A stretch of 64,000 nucleotides of DNA. Origin: Quillaja saponaria. Its lineage: Eukaryota; Streptophyta; Magnoliopsida; Fabales; Quillajaceae. The position numbers were made by a program, and so were the translations under genes. Below the pieces are notes generated by a model. That model was not told where the DNA came from. It searched no databases and saw only the letters and a program-made list of their open reading frames with translations. This document shows, in pieces, positions 39,251-52,200 of this stretch; the first letter of the stretch is position 1, and every line of letters begins with the position of its first letter. Location of the stretch: contig CM055607.1 in assembly GCA_029379385.1 (NCBI GenBank), positions 29,695,235 to 29,759,234 of the forward strand, written 5' to 3'.

Positions 39251-39727
39251 GTAAATTACACTTTACTCTTTTTAGATTTGTTAAAATGAGTTTAAAATTT
39301 AGAAGTATGACACTTTTCTGTCATGGAGGAATGAAAAATTGACGACCTTATCAAATTGTCCCATTTTAAATTTTATCATCTTCAAGTGAGTTTTAAATAT
39401 TATCCTTATCTATATTGGGCCCTATTTGTCTATTTTGTCTTCATAGCAATCAACTTATTTTTTTTTAAACTTAAATTTATTCTTTTTAATACAATAAAAA
39501 AGAAATAGTTTACACATAAATAATTAAATAAATTAGTATCTCTTAGCGATATGTTAAAAAGAAAAATAAAATTTATAATATTATTAAAAAATTATAAATT
39601 TTAATTTTATAAAATAAATAAATCATAATTTAAAATTTTTATTTTTGATATACTTTCATTTATCATTCTTTGAAATCATACTTCTTTCATTTCAGTAAGC
39701 GGTAGGAAGAGAAGTGTAATTTGCACT
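39251..39727. mobile_element. Mutator-type MITE, 477 bp
   Basis: The left end GTAAATTACACTTTACTC and the right end in reverse complement AGTGCAAATTACACTTCTC form inverted repeats. The element is flanked by a perfect 9-bp duplication AAATATAAA (39242-39250 and 39728-39736), the Mutator length. It is non-coding. The duplication is low in complexity, which lowers certainty slightly. Confidence 0.7.
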
Positions 39728-40896
39728 AAATATAAATAAATTTTAAAAGGAATGCTACTGTTTGCACTAAGAATTCATATTCGATCATCCAATGAACTGT
39801 ACATGAGAAGAAAGTTGCTATTTCAACAGACTATCACGTGAAAAATGTAACATCAATCAGAATCCCATTAATGATCACTTTAATAAAAACGCAATCAATT
39901 ATTAAGTTAACTGGTATAAACACTTTTTACTTTTGTAGTCACTGGGATACTTTCTCAAATATCATCCTCTCAAATTATTACCATGACCATTTTGTATACA
40001 GAGTATAAAAATAAGATTAATTATAATTCAGATTATAAAAATTAAATTGTTCATAAATTAAATATATTTTTTATATATAAAAAATAAGTCAGGCTAATAA
40101 CTGTAAAATTAAATTAAATTAATTATTTTTTCTAGTCTATATTATTTACAATATTTTTTTATTTCAATGAAAATGTAATTTTACAATAAACTTTAAATAC
40201 AAAATAGTTAAAAATTATCTAAATATTTGTATATATTTGAGTAGAATTCTAAAATTTTATATTTTACTAATATTATTTTTATATATTTTTATTAAGATTT
40301 AATATAGATATTTGTTTACATGAATTAACTTAAGTAAATAGATAATTATTATTAAAAATAAAATTTCAGCTTAGGAGTAAAAAATATAATAATAAAAAAA
40401 ATTTAAGGGCAAATGGGTCAATTTGTATCTGAAAATGTAATTGAATTTTCATAAATCAGTTGATACCAGTAGATTGTCGATTTAGTTCAGGTTAAATAAG
40501 ATTATGATTAGCTTAATGTGAGAACCCAAACGCACTTAATCTACGAGCTTTCCATTAGATAATCAAAGATATCAAACTATGTACTAAACGGGCTCTAAGT
40601 GCATAAGACTATTATTCACTTCTATTTTCAGAAAAGGGAAAAAATATGTATAAAAATTAATGAATTTTCAGAAGATGGTATGTAGAAACGAGAGACAAGG
40701 GAAAAACATAGAAGAGTTTCATTTTTATATATATAGACCAACTCAATAATTCAGTGAAGTGAACAGATCTAATTCCTATAACACACAATAATACTCCTTT
40801 TAGTTACACTGTTACAATTAATAAGAAGAAAGATGAGTAACTGGAAAACCTGAGTTAAATAGACAAAAACAATTACTCGTACACTGGCTGCCTCAT
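39728..40896. other. AT-rich region, 3' side of the DVL gene
   Basis: Nothing recognised except the likely DVL 3' untranslated region near 40740-40896. Confidence 0.45.
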
Positions 40897-41121
40897 TCAA
40901 TTCTCACTGCGCTCATGCCAACAGAGCAGCAGAGCAATACAACGACGTAAGATGTAGAATTTTGCTCTCTGCTTCTTCACCAAATGACTGCACTTTTGGC
41001 CAAAAGATTTGCAAGGCTCACACTGATAGCTGCTGCTGCTGCTACCACTACTGCTAATAATTTGGCTTGTGTTTGTGTTGCTGCTGCTGTTTTCCTTCTC
41101 TGCTGTGGCCATGAATGTCAT
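40897..41121 (-). CDS. DVL/ROTUNDIFOLIA-like small polypeptide
   Basis: Intronless 74-residue protein. The N-terminal half is Ser-rich ([15 protein letters not shown]). The C-terminal half is the DVL/RTFL domain: [20 protein letters not shown] followed by [13 protein letters not shown]. These plant-specific peptides attach to the plasma membrane and alter cell proliferation along leaf, stem and fruit axes when over-expressed. Start: the ATG at 41121 is preferred as the first in-frame Met; a second Met lies three codons in (41112). TATA-rich sequence lies upstream near 41160-41195. From memory, an Arabidopsis CDC48 gene also has an RTFL gene beside it. Confidence 0.93.
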   Translation of the reverse strand: MTFMATAEKENSSSNTNTSQIISSSGSSSSSYQCEPCKSFGQKCSHLVKKQRAKFYILRRCIALLLCWHERSEN

Positions 41122-43612
41122 CCCCCAATTGGCAATTAGTATTCTCCTCCTGAGTTGCCACCATGCATATATAATACAATATTTATATATATACTTAGTA
41201 ATAAATCTAATTGGTAGCTAGCTAGCTAGAGCCTAGATATGGGATTTTTTTTCCACATTATTTATAAAGAAATGGAAAACTTTTCAACTTTGGTCTGGTT
41301 CATCTACATATTGGGTTTTTCAATATCTGAGTTCTGTAGCTGAATTTTGAGGTATGGACTATTTACAATTGTAACCCATCAGTTGTCAGAATCATATGAA
41401 TATAGCGGGTCAAGCTTGCTGTAAATTTACCCTTTGAATGTACTAATTGATTCCTTGTACGGAAAAATTATGATATATTACAGGCGAGTCATATAATACC
41501 CAAATGACTTGGACCGTCAATTTTATTTGATTGTATCACAATCGTTCATTTCTTTTTACATTTTTACTTGAACTATTGAATAATAACATAATTATGTTTT
41601 ATTCCTGAAGTGAGTATTGAATTATCACTCCATCACCCCTCTCAAACTCAAACTGACTTGTGTTGGTTAAAGAGAACTGAATTCCACCATCTAAAAGAGT
41701 TGAGTCGTTCTCGTCATCGGAGGCTATGGGTACTTGGCCGGAACTTAACGTTTCTGGACTAATCTGAGGTGTGATTTGCTTTGGTCATCGGTGAGGGCGT
41801 AATAGTTAATACAGTAATTAAATTGGTGCAAAATATAAATATATAAATTTATTGGTAAGTTTGTCTGTAAATAAGTATTCAGCAAGTTACTGTGATGACT
41901 TGTCGAACCAGTAAGAAATTACGTATCCAATTTATTTGGGAAAACTTAATATCTCATTTTTAAAACTAGGTATTGTATAATTAAACTATTGAATATAATT
42001 ATGCATATGTAATATTTTGTAATGTATATATCTACATATTATCATGCTCTTCAAAGTGAATTTTACTTTTTGTTAAGAGTCCTGCTTATGGATGGTATAT
42101 TGTGTAGTTATCCCTACATGTCACTTACTATTTTTAATTTACTTTGTGTAGTTGGGACATGTGAGGACAGCACAATTGGCCCAACCTAGAGTCATGGAGT
42201 ACATCATATAGATACGTTTTTTATTTTATTTTATTGAGTGTCTCTTTCTACAATCTAGTGACTAGTGACAGTAAATAAGTAATAATAGATTAGGTTGATT
42301 TAGTGTTTTGAATATGTGATTGAAGTTTAGAGTTGAAAATTATACTTAACTTGTATAATTAGTATGTTCAATTAAAACTAAAATCACTTTTGGTTAAATT
42401 TTTTAGTTAAAACTAAAAGTTACTTTTAGTCAAATATCCAATACATAAGTCAATTTCAAAATTTACTCATGTGTTGCTGTTTCATAATATAATTCTTGCA
42501 AAATACAAGATATCATTTTCATAATATATTTGACAAAAATATTCTGAATTTATTTTTTTACTTTTAATATTCTTATAACTTCAATTTATTTTTTTAACTA
42601 CTTAACCAAGTACAAAATAGATTATACTTGATAACTACTTTTCAAACGTGAAATCAAACTCCCTTGGCGTTGAAATTAGAAGTTAAAACCCAATAACAAA
42701 TGGAGGTGGGTTATACGTGAATTTCACCCCCTTATTATTGCAAAGTTCGTGCAGTACATACTAAAATATTGCAAGCACGTAATATTTTTTTTTTAAATTA
42801 AAAGTTCTGATAAGAGTTCAAAAAAGCTGGCACGAATATAAATGTTTAGAATTTTTAATTGATTGCATGGGCAAAGAATTTTTAACATGAGAAATTGATT
42901 CATCCCTTTTTTTTTGCCTTTTTTTCATAATTGTTGATGTAATTTGGACAATCAATGAAAATTAGGTAAGTTTAAGGGAAAAACTATGTTCACCCCCTCA
43001 GTGGCTGGATCCACTCCGGGGTAAAACACTGAGTTTGAGACAATAAGTTTGGAGCCAGCCACTTTGGGAGTGGAATATAGCACCTACTAAATTTAAGCAT
43101 ATAATTAGTTGTTTTATAAGATTCCACTGAGTCACTGGGAGTATTTTTCCCTATTCTTAAATGCCTGCATTACCCCCCATGAGATATGGGAATGTGGAAG
43201 CTGAAACTTCAGTAGCAGAAGCAGGGTTGGGTTCTGTTTTTGTTTTTGAAGAACTTTTAGTATGACGGGTCTCCTCATCAATTTTTTATCACATTGACAT
43301 CATTTGCAATGATTTGTTCAAGTAGTTTTGGGTTGTATTTTAAAAGAAAAAGAAAAGCATTTAGGGTTGTAATGAGAAATATGCACCTACACCTTATCAA
43401 GTGGTAACTAATTGCACCTCCAGATCACTCCAAAACAAACTTTGAAAAATGAGGATGTTATTCTCATTGCTAAAAATGCAATCACAGTGACAAAGACATT
43501 CTATTCATAATCCTTCTTCCCTGAAATTACAGCATGAATCTTTCATATACAATCTAAAAATAGAACTCTCAATTTACATATTATAAACAAGTAAAGCTCT
43601 TAAGAAAGAAAA
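41122..43612. other. Intergenic region between the DVL and ubiquitin-like genes
   Basis: The first 100 bases contain TATA-rich sequence fitting the DVL promoter. The remainder is AT-rich; no gene, RNA or well-defined repeat was recognised. The segment 42970-43100 has inverted words (GTGGCTGG / CCAGCCAC) and may be part of a small foldback repeat. Confidence 0.45.
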
Positions 43613-44074
43613 ATGGCATCGTTTACAATTACCGGTGGAGAGGTGGTACCGGAGATTGAAATGCCACCCTCTGCAACCATTCTTGACCTGAAACAGAGGA
43701 CTAAAGAGGAATTGGATGTGGAAGTGGATAGACAAACCCTCTTGTATAACCAAATGGAATTGAGCAATGAGCATCCCATTGAATATGTCTACCAGGAATT
43801 TGTAACACTAAATCTTGTTGTCACACCCCTAGTTGGACAACCAAAAATCAATGTTGTGGTAAGGTCCTCTACTGCAGAAGGATTTGTGAGGATTAAGGAA
43901 ACATATACCGTGGCTGATTTTAAAAGAAAAATTGAGAGGCTCTGGGGCATTCCAACTGAGAAAATCATCCTTCGTCGTCTCTCCCAAGAAATGGAAGATA
44001 ATCTTTGGCTTTCTGCTTATTATGTTAATGAGGGTTCTGAAGTTGAAGTCATTGTCATTGTTGATCCTCGTTGA
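43613..44074 (+). CDS. Tandem ubiquitin-like domain protein
   Basis: Intronless 153-residue protein. Two ubiquitin-like folds can be read: residues about 3-72 (FTITGGEVVPEIEMPPSATI, LDLKQRTKEELDV, QTLLYNQMELSNE) and about 77-151 (INVVVRSSTAEGFVRIKETY, VADFKRKIERLWGIPTEKI, LRRLSQEMEDN). Neither ends in Gly-Gly, so it is not a conjugated modifier precursor. It resembles the plant family of small proteins with two divergent ubiquitin-like domains whose role is unknown. It sits alone in AT-rich DNA with no introns, so it may derive from a retrocopy, though the frame is intact. Whether it is expressed cannot be judged from sequence. Confidence 0.75.
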   Translation: MASFTITGGEVVPEIEMPPSATILDLKQRTKEELDVEVDRQTLLYNQMELSNEHPIEYVYQEFVTLNLVVTPLVGQPKINVVVRSSTAEGFVRIKETYTVADFKRKIERLWGIPTEKIILRRLSQEMEDNLWLSAYYVNEGSEVEVIVIVDPR

Positions 44075-44545
44075 TTTGCTACAACCATGTAACAAATTAT
44101 TTACTGGGAACTTGGAAGTAAAACTTCAAGAATAATAGAAGGTAGATTAAGGACATGAGAAAAAATAGAATCAGAATTCTGTCCTAGCAACAAAGTTATG
44201 TATTAATTTACTTTTTAGTGATGATTCTAATCCCATTCCATGCCATGGTAGCTCATTTTTTAGTGTCCTACTCAATTACGCAAAGATGTATTGAAATAAC
44301 AAATATATTCACAAGGAATAAAAAAAAATAAAAAAATTTACATACATTTGAACTTAGAAGCAGATAACCATTCCATGACAGCTCAGTTTTTTTTGGTAAG
44401 CCTCCTAGCTGATGATATTACTGTGACTCATTATCAGATTTCCTCTAAGAGCTTGATCCCGGATCCTTGATTATTTGGTTTTGAAGTTACCTAGATAAAA
44501 TCAAAGCCATACAAAATTACAAGCATTACCTCAGTCTTTTGTCAT
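44075..44545. other. Intergenic region
   Basis: AT-rich; holds the 3' sides of the ubiquitin-like gene and the SIG6 pseudogene. No feature recognised. Confidence 0.45.
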
Positions 44546-47500
44546 TTACACAAGTAAATCTGAATATGCATCAAGTCCTTGACTCCAAGGCACTGCTTGA
44601 GCTTGTACAGTGCTCTGCTCTCCAACTGCCGCACCCTTTCCTTGGACAACCCAAATATGCTTCCAATTTTAGACAGCAATTTTTGTTCTCCATCTTCAAT
44701 ACCAAATCTTAGCCTGATTATCGTCCTCTCTTTTGGGCTTAGAATGCTGAGGAGGTTGCACACATGCTGCCTCAAGCTGCTTTGCAACACTCACATCTGG
44801 GATCTCAATAGCAGCGTCTGCAGTAATCTCCTGCTATTATCAGAAGGAGGTGAAAAATTCTTCTTATATAGGGAATATTTGGCATGCAATGTCCTCTTTT
44901 GACTAGAAGTAGCTTTAGGATTGGATCCATACTAAATATCCCCAATCTTTGTGTATATTAGATACAGTACTGGCTGCCAAAAATTTCTTTATACAGTTAC
45001 TTATAGACAAAAAAGAATTCTTCAGATGACATAACATTAAAACAAGGCATATGATGATATCTGAAATCCAATTCTGAATACATACGACTGACACACCAAA
45101 ATATGAGGGGTTGACATAACATCTCATTGGATAAAACTGCTACTTCGGATGAAATATAACAAGGCATATGGTATCTAAAATCCAATTTTAAGTTACATTG
45201 GAAAGACTGACACAAATGACTTTAGAACAAACTAAGAAGCATAAACGTGTGACATACCTGCGACAAATGGGGTGCAACAGAAAGAGAGAGATGCATTAAA
45301 TGTGTTAAGTACTTAATCCAATAAATTTAAAGACTCAAGATTCTTCCTGCACTGACTTATACTGGCTACTACCTATATTCAGGCTATCACTTCTCCACCC
45401 ACTTATTGCTAAAAATTATGGAACAAACTATGTATTACGTACAGGGTATTTGCTGAATAAACATGAGAGGCTGTTAAATTCTTATACTACATCTAGATAT
45501 TTAAACATTGACATATGCGCTTGTTCTTTTATTTTTGTAATTTGAGAAGTTATCTCATAGCTGATGAAAATCAAGATGACAAGAAAGCAATACCTGGAAG
45601 GTGATATCTTGGCCTGACCATACTGTTTGTTGCATTGAGAGTGGAATTCTTGCAGTAAAGAACAACTTGTCCAACTTTTCGACTGTAATGCCTACCCTTC
45701 TTGCTATTTCTTCTTTAGTTGGACGCTGATTTCCTTCTTGAATGGATAATTTCTTTGCCTCCATCACCTTACCCAAAAGGGTATATACATTCTCCTGTAG
45801 ATTATATGTTGGTGAATGACAAAGTTCTAAGGTTATATTGAATTACTACGACATCATGAACAATTTAGTAATCCATTAACAACAATTTTTTTCTTGGTTA
45901 GCAATGAAAATATATTGAATTCTTTTATGCTGAAATATCAGAAAATAGAAATAATCAGAAATAGGCTAATCTAGTCAAATAGACTGTATTAAAAAACAAA
46001 GAAAAAATTTGTTACTGGCAAACGGACTGTCCTGGAAAGTTGAAATATAGCCTTCCGTGTTGTTTTCCTTATCCACCAGTAAGCATATGTAGCAAATCGG
46101 CAACCACCTTGGGGTTTGAACTTTTCAACACTCTTCATAAGACCCATACTTCACTCCTGAAACAAAATCATATAACAAAATGCAAAAGACATTACTTAAC
46201 TTCTCCTTGAGATTACTAAATATAAATGAAAAAGAACGGTTTACAAATAGGTAATAGGAAACTTCTTTAAACAAAATGATCGTCAAACTTCCCTAGTATA
46301 GCCAAACAAATATTCGAGTTCTCATTTATTTATGTGTGTCAACAATCAGATAGGGCATGTACATGCCATATTAAGTATTACTAGTAACGAAGTTGTTTCC
46401 ATTTATTTATTAGTAATATATATATATATATAAATTTGGACCAGGAAAATCATAAGAGTAATAAAATGCAAAAGAGCCCTTTAATGGTGTGGATTGAATT
46501 TTGGATAACAAGCTATATGAATTACTCTAAAAATTATATATTTAGATGAGAAAAAGAACAGAGGACAGTGGGGGTCTCCGCTTGTCATATTTGTCAAGGT
46601 TACCTGCAATAAGTCCTGAAGGCTGAGACCACGCCCCTGATATTGTTTAGCAATGTGAACTACCATACGTAAATTTGCATTAATCAGCTTTTCCCGGCTA
46701 CTCTTTCTGGAGTGACGTTGTCACTGTAGGACTCGACAGATAATCCCCACACCTTCAGCCCATTCAACTAAAGTTGGTTCCCGTCCAAATTGAGATTGAA
46801 GCTTGCTCTTTACTTTCTCCAATCTTAAAAGATCCTGTTAAATGGTCCATGTCAGGCAAAACGATGATTTTACTAGAATCTGATACATTTAAAGAGGACA
46901 GAATTAAGAATTACACCTGTAGCTTCACAATTAATTGAGACTCTTCTTTGGGAGTCAAAAGTTGTCTTGTTTCAGGGCCCCACAAGAACAACCGCAGGGG
47001 ATCATTTTGATCGAAACCTTCATTTATCTTCCTTTCTTTTTGAAACTTCCTCTGTAGATCTGTCTTTCTTGCATAGTAACTTTCATCAAGTTGAACACTT
47101 GATTTTTGAACTTTTCTTCTCTTAGTTCGCCTCTCTAAAGACGTGTTGACCTCACAGTTTTATTCTCCGCAAACAAAGAGTTAGCCAAAATTGTGTAGGG
47201 CAAGCTGAACAAAAAAACGTTTCTAGAAATTACTCTTCAAGCAAAGTTTCCACCAATAAATTAAGGACTCTGGACAAAGTGTCTAACATCAATTAACCCC
47301 AGAGGAAATGAATCATCAAGATCAGCTTTAATTGCTTTGGAGTCCACGGCTAGTGAAGCTGCTTGTCTTGAAGCTGACAAAGCTCTTTTTGCAAGAAAAA
47401 CTGCATTGCATAGTTCAACATCCATAGGCTTATCTCTGTCAACGGTAACAGGTTTCAAACTTGAAGAGGCTGCAGTCACCCCTGTTGGTATGGATGTCAT

Positions 47501-48965
47501 CCTGCGATGGAGATACCATACATGCACTATATAAAGATACAACCGAGGAGTGGGAGAAAAATTTGCAGTAAAAGAAACTTACAGAAGTAACAGGAAAGAA
47601 CATTGTGATAATCTTACAAATGCCATAAACTAGGCCAATTATGCAACTGGTGCCAAAAGTCCTGCAGCAACTGATCAACATGGCTAGGGTTATTCTCTTC
47701 GTGCAATGAGACCCCATATCTATGTGCCTCCTATCTAATGTTGCCTTTCTTGGGAAAAATAAAGAAAGCAGGTTTTAATGGCAAGTATATTATCAGGTTG
47801 TCAGAAAATAGTTTATAAATTTGAAATCGAACTCTAAAGAACCAATAATTGCATCTCAGACAGAAAATAAGAAAGAAAACGTAGGGACAATTGGAATTTG
47901 ATCTCAAAAGGCTTTAATTCATTAAAGATTTAATTCAAAGGGATTAGTTCATTGAAGTCACATCAAACCGAAAGTACAAGAAAATTTGAATACATGCAGT
48001 TAAAATAACCTCAATTTTATACAGTGGGTATATGCAACAAAAATTCAACCTGGGATGCCCGTTCTTCCTTGTAAATGTGCATTATAGACCTACACTCATC
48101 ACACTGTTCTTGTAAAATAACTGAGGTAGGAAAATGTCGAGCTACAGAAGTAGCAGGCTTAGGGGTAACTACAGGAGCTGCTTGTTCATGAAGCATCAAA
48201 ACTGCAGAGTTATGAACACAGAGAAGTAAGACATTTTGAACAAACACCACAAAAGATTAAAAGAAAAAAATGTCCAAATAGTAAAGGAGAATTTATCTCA
48301 AGACAATAACCCAACAAGAAAATAAATCGTGAAAAGAGGAAACAAATATATCTTTAAAACACTCAAAAAATTGAAAAACAATGTTGTACAATTAGTCTTT
48401 CTCATCATAGTTACAAGAAGCCACCAATATGAGGAAGACAAATCACATGTATAGAATACGCCATCTTTTGTGCAAACTTTTAGACTTAAATAAAACATAC
48501 TATAAACGTAAAGGAAATGTAAAAAAAACCCACCTATCAACTATGAACAATAACCCCATTTTAAAATCACATAAACAGCTAAACTTTATCTATCCCATTT
48601 ATTTTCTACAGCCCTTTTGAATATCTAGTATTTATCTGGCAGCTCAGAATTGTTTTCTTTTTTCTTTTTCTTTTAAAAAAAATGAAAGCTTGAAATGGAT
48701 AATAAACAATTTTCAAAATGCATTTTCCTTTCTTCTTCTTTTTCCTTGATTTCTCAGCTCCCCAACTAGAATTCAAGAAAGAAAAAGTCAAAGTCTAGAA
48801 TGGAAGTAAAAATAGTGATTGAATTGACAAAAGAAGTAAGTACAGTAATTCTATTAACTTTACCTGAACTAGAAGAAGGAGAAGATGAAGAAAGACAAGT
48901 CCAATGCTGCTGCATTCTTGAATGAAATGGCGAGATGAACAAAACAATTTCTTTCCTGCCTCCAT
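44546..48965 (-). pseudogene. SIG6: Pseudogene of plastid RNA polymerase sigma factor SIG6
   Basis: Minus-strand exon relics: about 48864-48965 (start region), about 48050-48200 (MLHEQAAPVV, VARHFPTSVI), 47298-about 47502 (ELCNAVFLAKRALSASRQAA), 46917-47204 (LPYTILANSLFAENK, FLWGPETRQLL), 46604-46834 and 46016-46156 (region 2: [31 protein letters not shown]), 45594-45794 (region 3), 44546-44830 (region 4: LSPKERTIIRLRFG, GLSKERVRQLESRALYKLKQ). Wording and order match SIG6 as I recall it. Defects: nonsense TGA at 46721-46723 and at 46151-46153 (where DLLQ-EGSMGL is expected); frameshifts near 47136, 44774 and 44575, and probably near the start. Splice sites are largely intact. Sigma factors direct the plastid-encoded polymerase to promoters, so a functional SIG6 must be expected elsewhere in the genome if the plant is photosynthetic. 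Confidence 0.88.
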
Positions 48966-49275
48966 TGACAAAGCTCAGCACCGCCTTTCGTAGCCTATTT
49001 CAGACCTCAAACAAAAAATATTCCTTTTTTTTTTTTTTTTTTCCCGAAAAGTATCAGGTTGTTAGTTCTTGTCAGCTGTTACAAGGAGTACCCGTTTCAA
49101 GCTAGGTCCTTATTTCTGGCCGTTGCCCAACTTGAACTTTGTGGGCTTATTGAGAATTTCGAACACTAATTTGGCCCATAGTTTGAATAACATTCCTCTC
49201 CTTAGGCTTTACCAAAAAAAAAAACCCCCCCATAAAAAAAAAAAAAAAAATTACAGTGTTATAAGATAAATTTTT
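48966..49275. other. Spacer between the SIG6 pseudogene and the Mutator-like element
   Basis: It has a T-run near 49028 and A-runs near 49220-49250. No gene seen. Confidence 0.4.
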
Positions 49276-52200
49276 GGCTAAACTACTACACTTATAGTCT
49301 CTATATTTTGACACATAATTCACTTTAATCCCTACAATTTAAAAAGTTAAAATGTGGTCTTATAGTTTCAAAAACCCAAAAATGCCATCCCTGCCGTCAA
49401 TTGTGTATTTTACCTTACAATTATGTATCCTAGCTCACAAATTTACTAGTTTTTAGTTTTCTAAAGGAGGGGTTTCCCTGTAACTACTATGAGTGGATTG
49501 ATGAAGAGCTAACCAAGCGTGGAAGGTTTTTGGTCTTGCATCAAAAGAAAAAGATTTCAAAATTGGAAGGAAAGGTGGCTATGATTCAAGCAGAATTGGA
49601 TTGGTGAAAAAAAAGTTACTTTCTTGACAATTTTCTTAGGTTGTATTGCCAGGTTTCAAAGCCTGCTACTGAGTTCTTAATAATGTGATTTTTAAGTTGT
49701 GTGTAGTAGGTTTTAATTGTGAGTTGGTGTTTGTGTAGTAAGTTGTCTATTTAAGGTTGTGTATAATGTATTTATGCATTTGAAGAAATGAAATTCTTGG
49801 TTGCACCCTTTGCTTTTGTTATTCCACCAGTGCATAATCATAAAAGACCATAAATATACACATTAGGTGATTAACTCAAAAACTTCATTTTCATTGATTG
49901 ACTGTTAGTTTCAAATAGTAGGTAAACATACTGACTAAAGTTGACAAATATCCAAGTACATGACAAAAAACTTATGCATAAACTTAAGTTTCTAACTAAC
50001 TGACTGAAGTAAATTAGTACAATCACCTAGTTATACCACTACTGCCACTTGAACCTGCTGCAAATGTAGAAGCTTTGGCTGCACCTCTGGTTGTAGATGC
50101 ACCCCTGGTTGCAGATGCATCCCTAGCAGCACCTCTGGTTGTAGGTGCACCCCTTCCCTTTGCTCTTCCACCGGTTTGGATGTGTATTTGGGAACTAAAT
50201 TCTTGGTTCATTGCAATATTATCCTCAACTCTACTTGTCTTGGTTGATAACATTTGCTGACTTTCAGAAAATGTAATAGCAGCCTTGCAAGTCCTTCTAT
50301 TATGTCCATATGCATTACACCTTGAACATCTTAGACTTGTAATTGCTCTTTTCCATTTACTCATTTCTGCTTCTTCTACTGTCTCATCAGCTGCCTTAGT
50401 CCTTTTTTTTTTGGCCTGCCTAGTGCTTTCAACTACTGAGGTGGTTTGATTTGTTCCCAGTAGCCTTTGGCCACATGATCTCACCATTGATGGGCTCAAT
50501 AATTAGCTCATAGTACTTTTCATTTGCATCTCTTTTGTAGTAGCCACTAACATAAGTTTTTGGCTCCTCACATTTGAAATACATGCAGTTGATTGTGTGC
50601 TTGCAAGGCAAACCAGTCAACTCCTAAGACCTACAAGTCATAACCAAACTAAGTCACAACCAATTCAAAACACAAGTAAAGTCAACCATTTAGTAAGCTT
50701 ACTTATAGCTACATGATTTGTTATCTAAATCAACTAAAAACTTCTCAGTCTACCATGAAGTTTCAAACTTGCCACCTCCACCCCACTTTGGTTCCTACAT
50801 TCCACACTTATCAATTTCTTTATCAAGCCATCTTTTCAACTTTGGCATTATATCTCCTTTATACCTCTGCACCTTGTATGTTAAATCACTAAACCTATTC
50901 ATAAGATAGTGCCTAATCCACTCAAACATAGAAATTACTGGCATCTCCCTAGCATCTAGAATAGTCTTATTAAATGTCTTAGTGATATTATTCGTAAGTG
51001 TATCACTTTTGTAGAAAAAATTGAATGCATGCCTACACCTTACTTTCTATCCACTTCAACCAAAAAATCTCATACATCCTTGTTGAGCTTCTTAACCTCC
51101 TCTATATGCTTCTTCCACAGTCCAAAATATGGTGCCTTTGTAGCTGCATGCACTAAATCCCTCAGTTCAGTGCCTCCACCTTATCTGGACTTCACATTTG
51201 TATACAAATGCTTGAGAATCTATACTCCCCACCTTGATTCCTTAAAGTACTTCATCAGGACAAGGTACCAATCCTTGTATAACCATTAAAAAAAAAAGCT
51301 TAAAATTTGTGTATCAACTCAAAAACAAAAAATGAATGTGTAAAAACCATTAAAAATTATCATATTTACATTACCTTATGTTAGTTTGATATAAACACCT
51401 ATTTATGGGTTCTAATATCACTAATGTCTTCCAGCAACCTTTCTAGAAACCAGTTCTAGTTATCTTTGGTTTCTTGTTTAACCACAGCAAAAGCAATAGG
51501 AAAATATTGCCCATTTAGATTCAATCCAATAGCTACAAATAATTGACCACCATACTCCCTTTTTAGATGACAACCATCAATGCCTATGATAGGCCTGCAT
51601 GTTGTTAAAAAGCCTTTTCTTGCATGCCTCAAAACATGTATACAGTCTTTGAAAAAGAGGTTGCATATCTAATTGAGGTTTCCATAACTTGATTTGACTG
51701 GTTATCCCTACACTTGCCTTTCTAAGTTCTACACAGTATGACCACAGTTTGACATACTGTTCTCTATGATTTCCTTGTATCATACTAATTGCATGCAGCC
51801 TTGCTCTGTATGCAACAGTTCTTAAAATCCCCATTGTGTACTTCTCCCTAAAAGCAGAAATTATATCATTAAGCTTCACTTTGTGGTTGACCTTCACCTT
51901 ATCTAAGACCACCTCAGCAACTTTCTTGGCTTTAGCAAAATGGTTCTCAAAAAACCAATTACATGTGTGTTGGGGCCCCATTGACTTAATTCTAAAAACA
52001 CATTGACCATTTACTTTGTTGTATAAGACCCACTAACCACATCCCAATCTATACTCTGCTCTACATTTAACAAAATCATTTTTCCTAAGCTTAGTCCTCC
52101 TTCCATTCAAAAGTGACCACTCAGATAAGGCTTCCTTGAAGTCAACCAAGTTAGTGAATTCCATGCTGAGTTGCCACTGAAATTCCTTACATATGTCCTC

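Noticed and set aside
48766..48981. Minus-strand frame across the SIG6 first exon
   Set aside because: It runs through the donor into the intron and lacks an ATG at its start; kept only as part of the SIG6 pseudogene.
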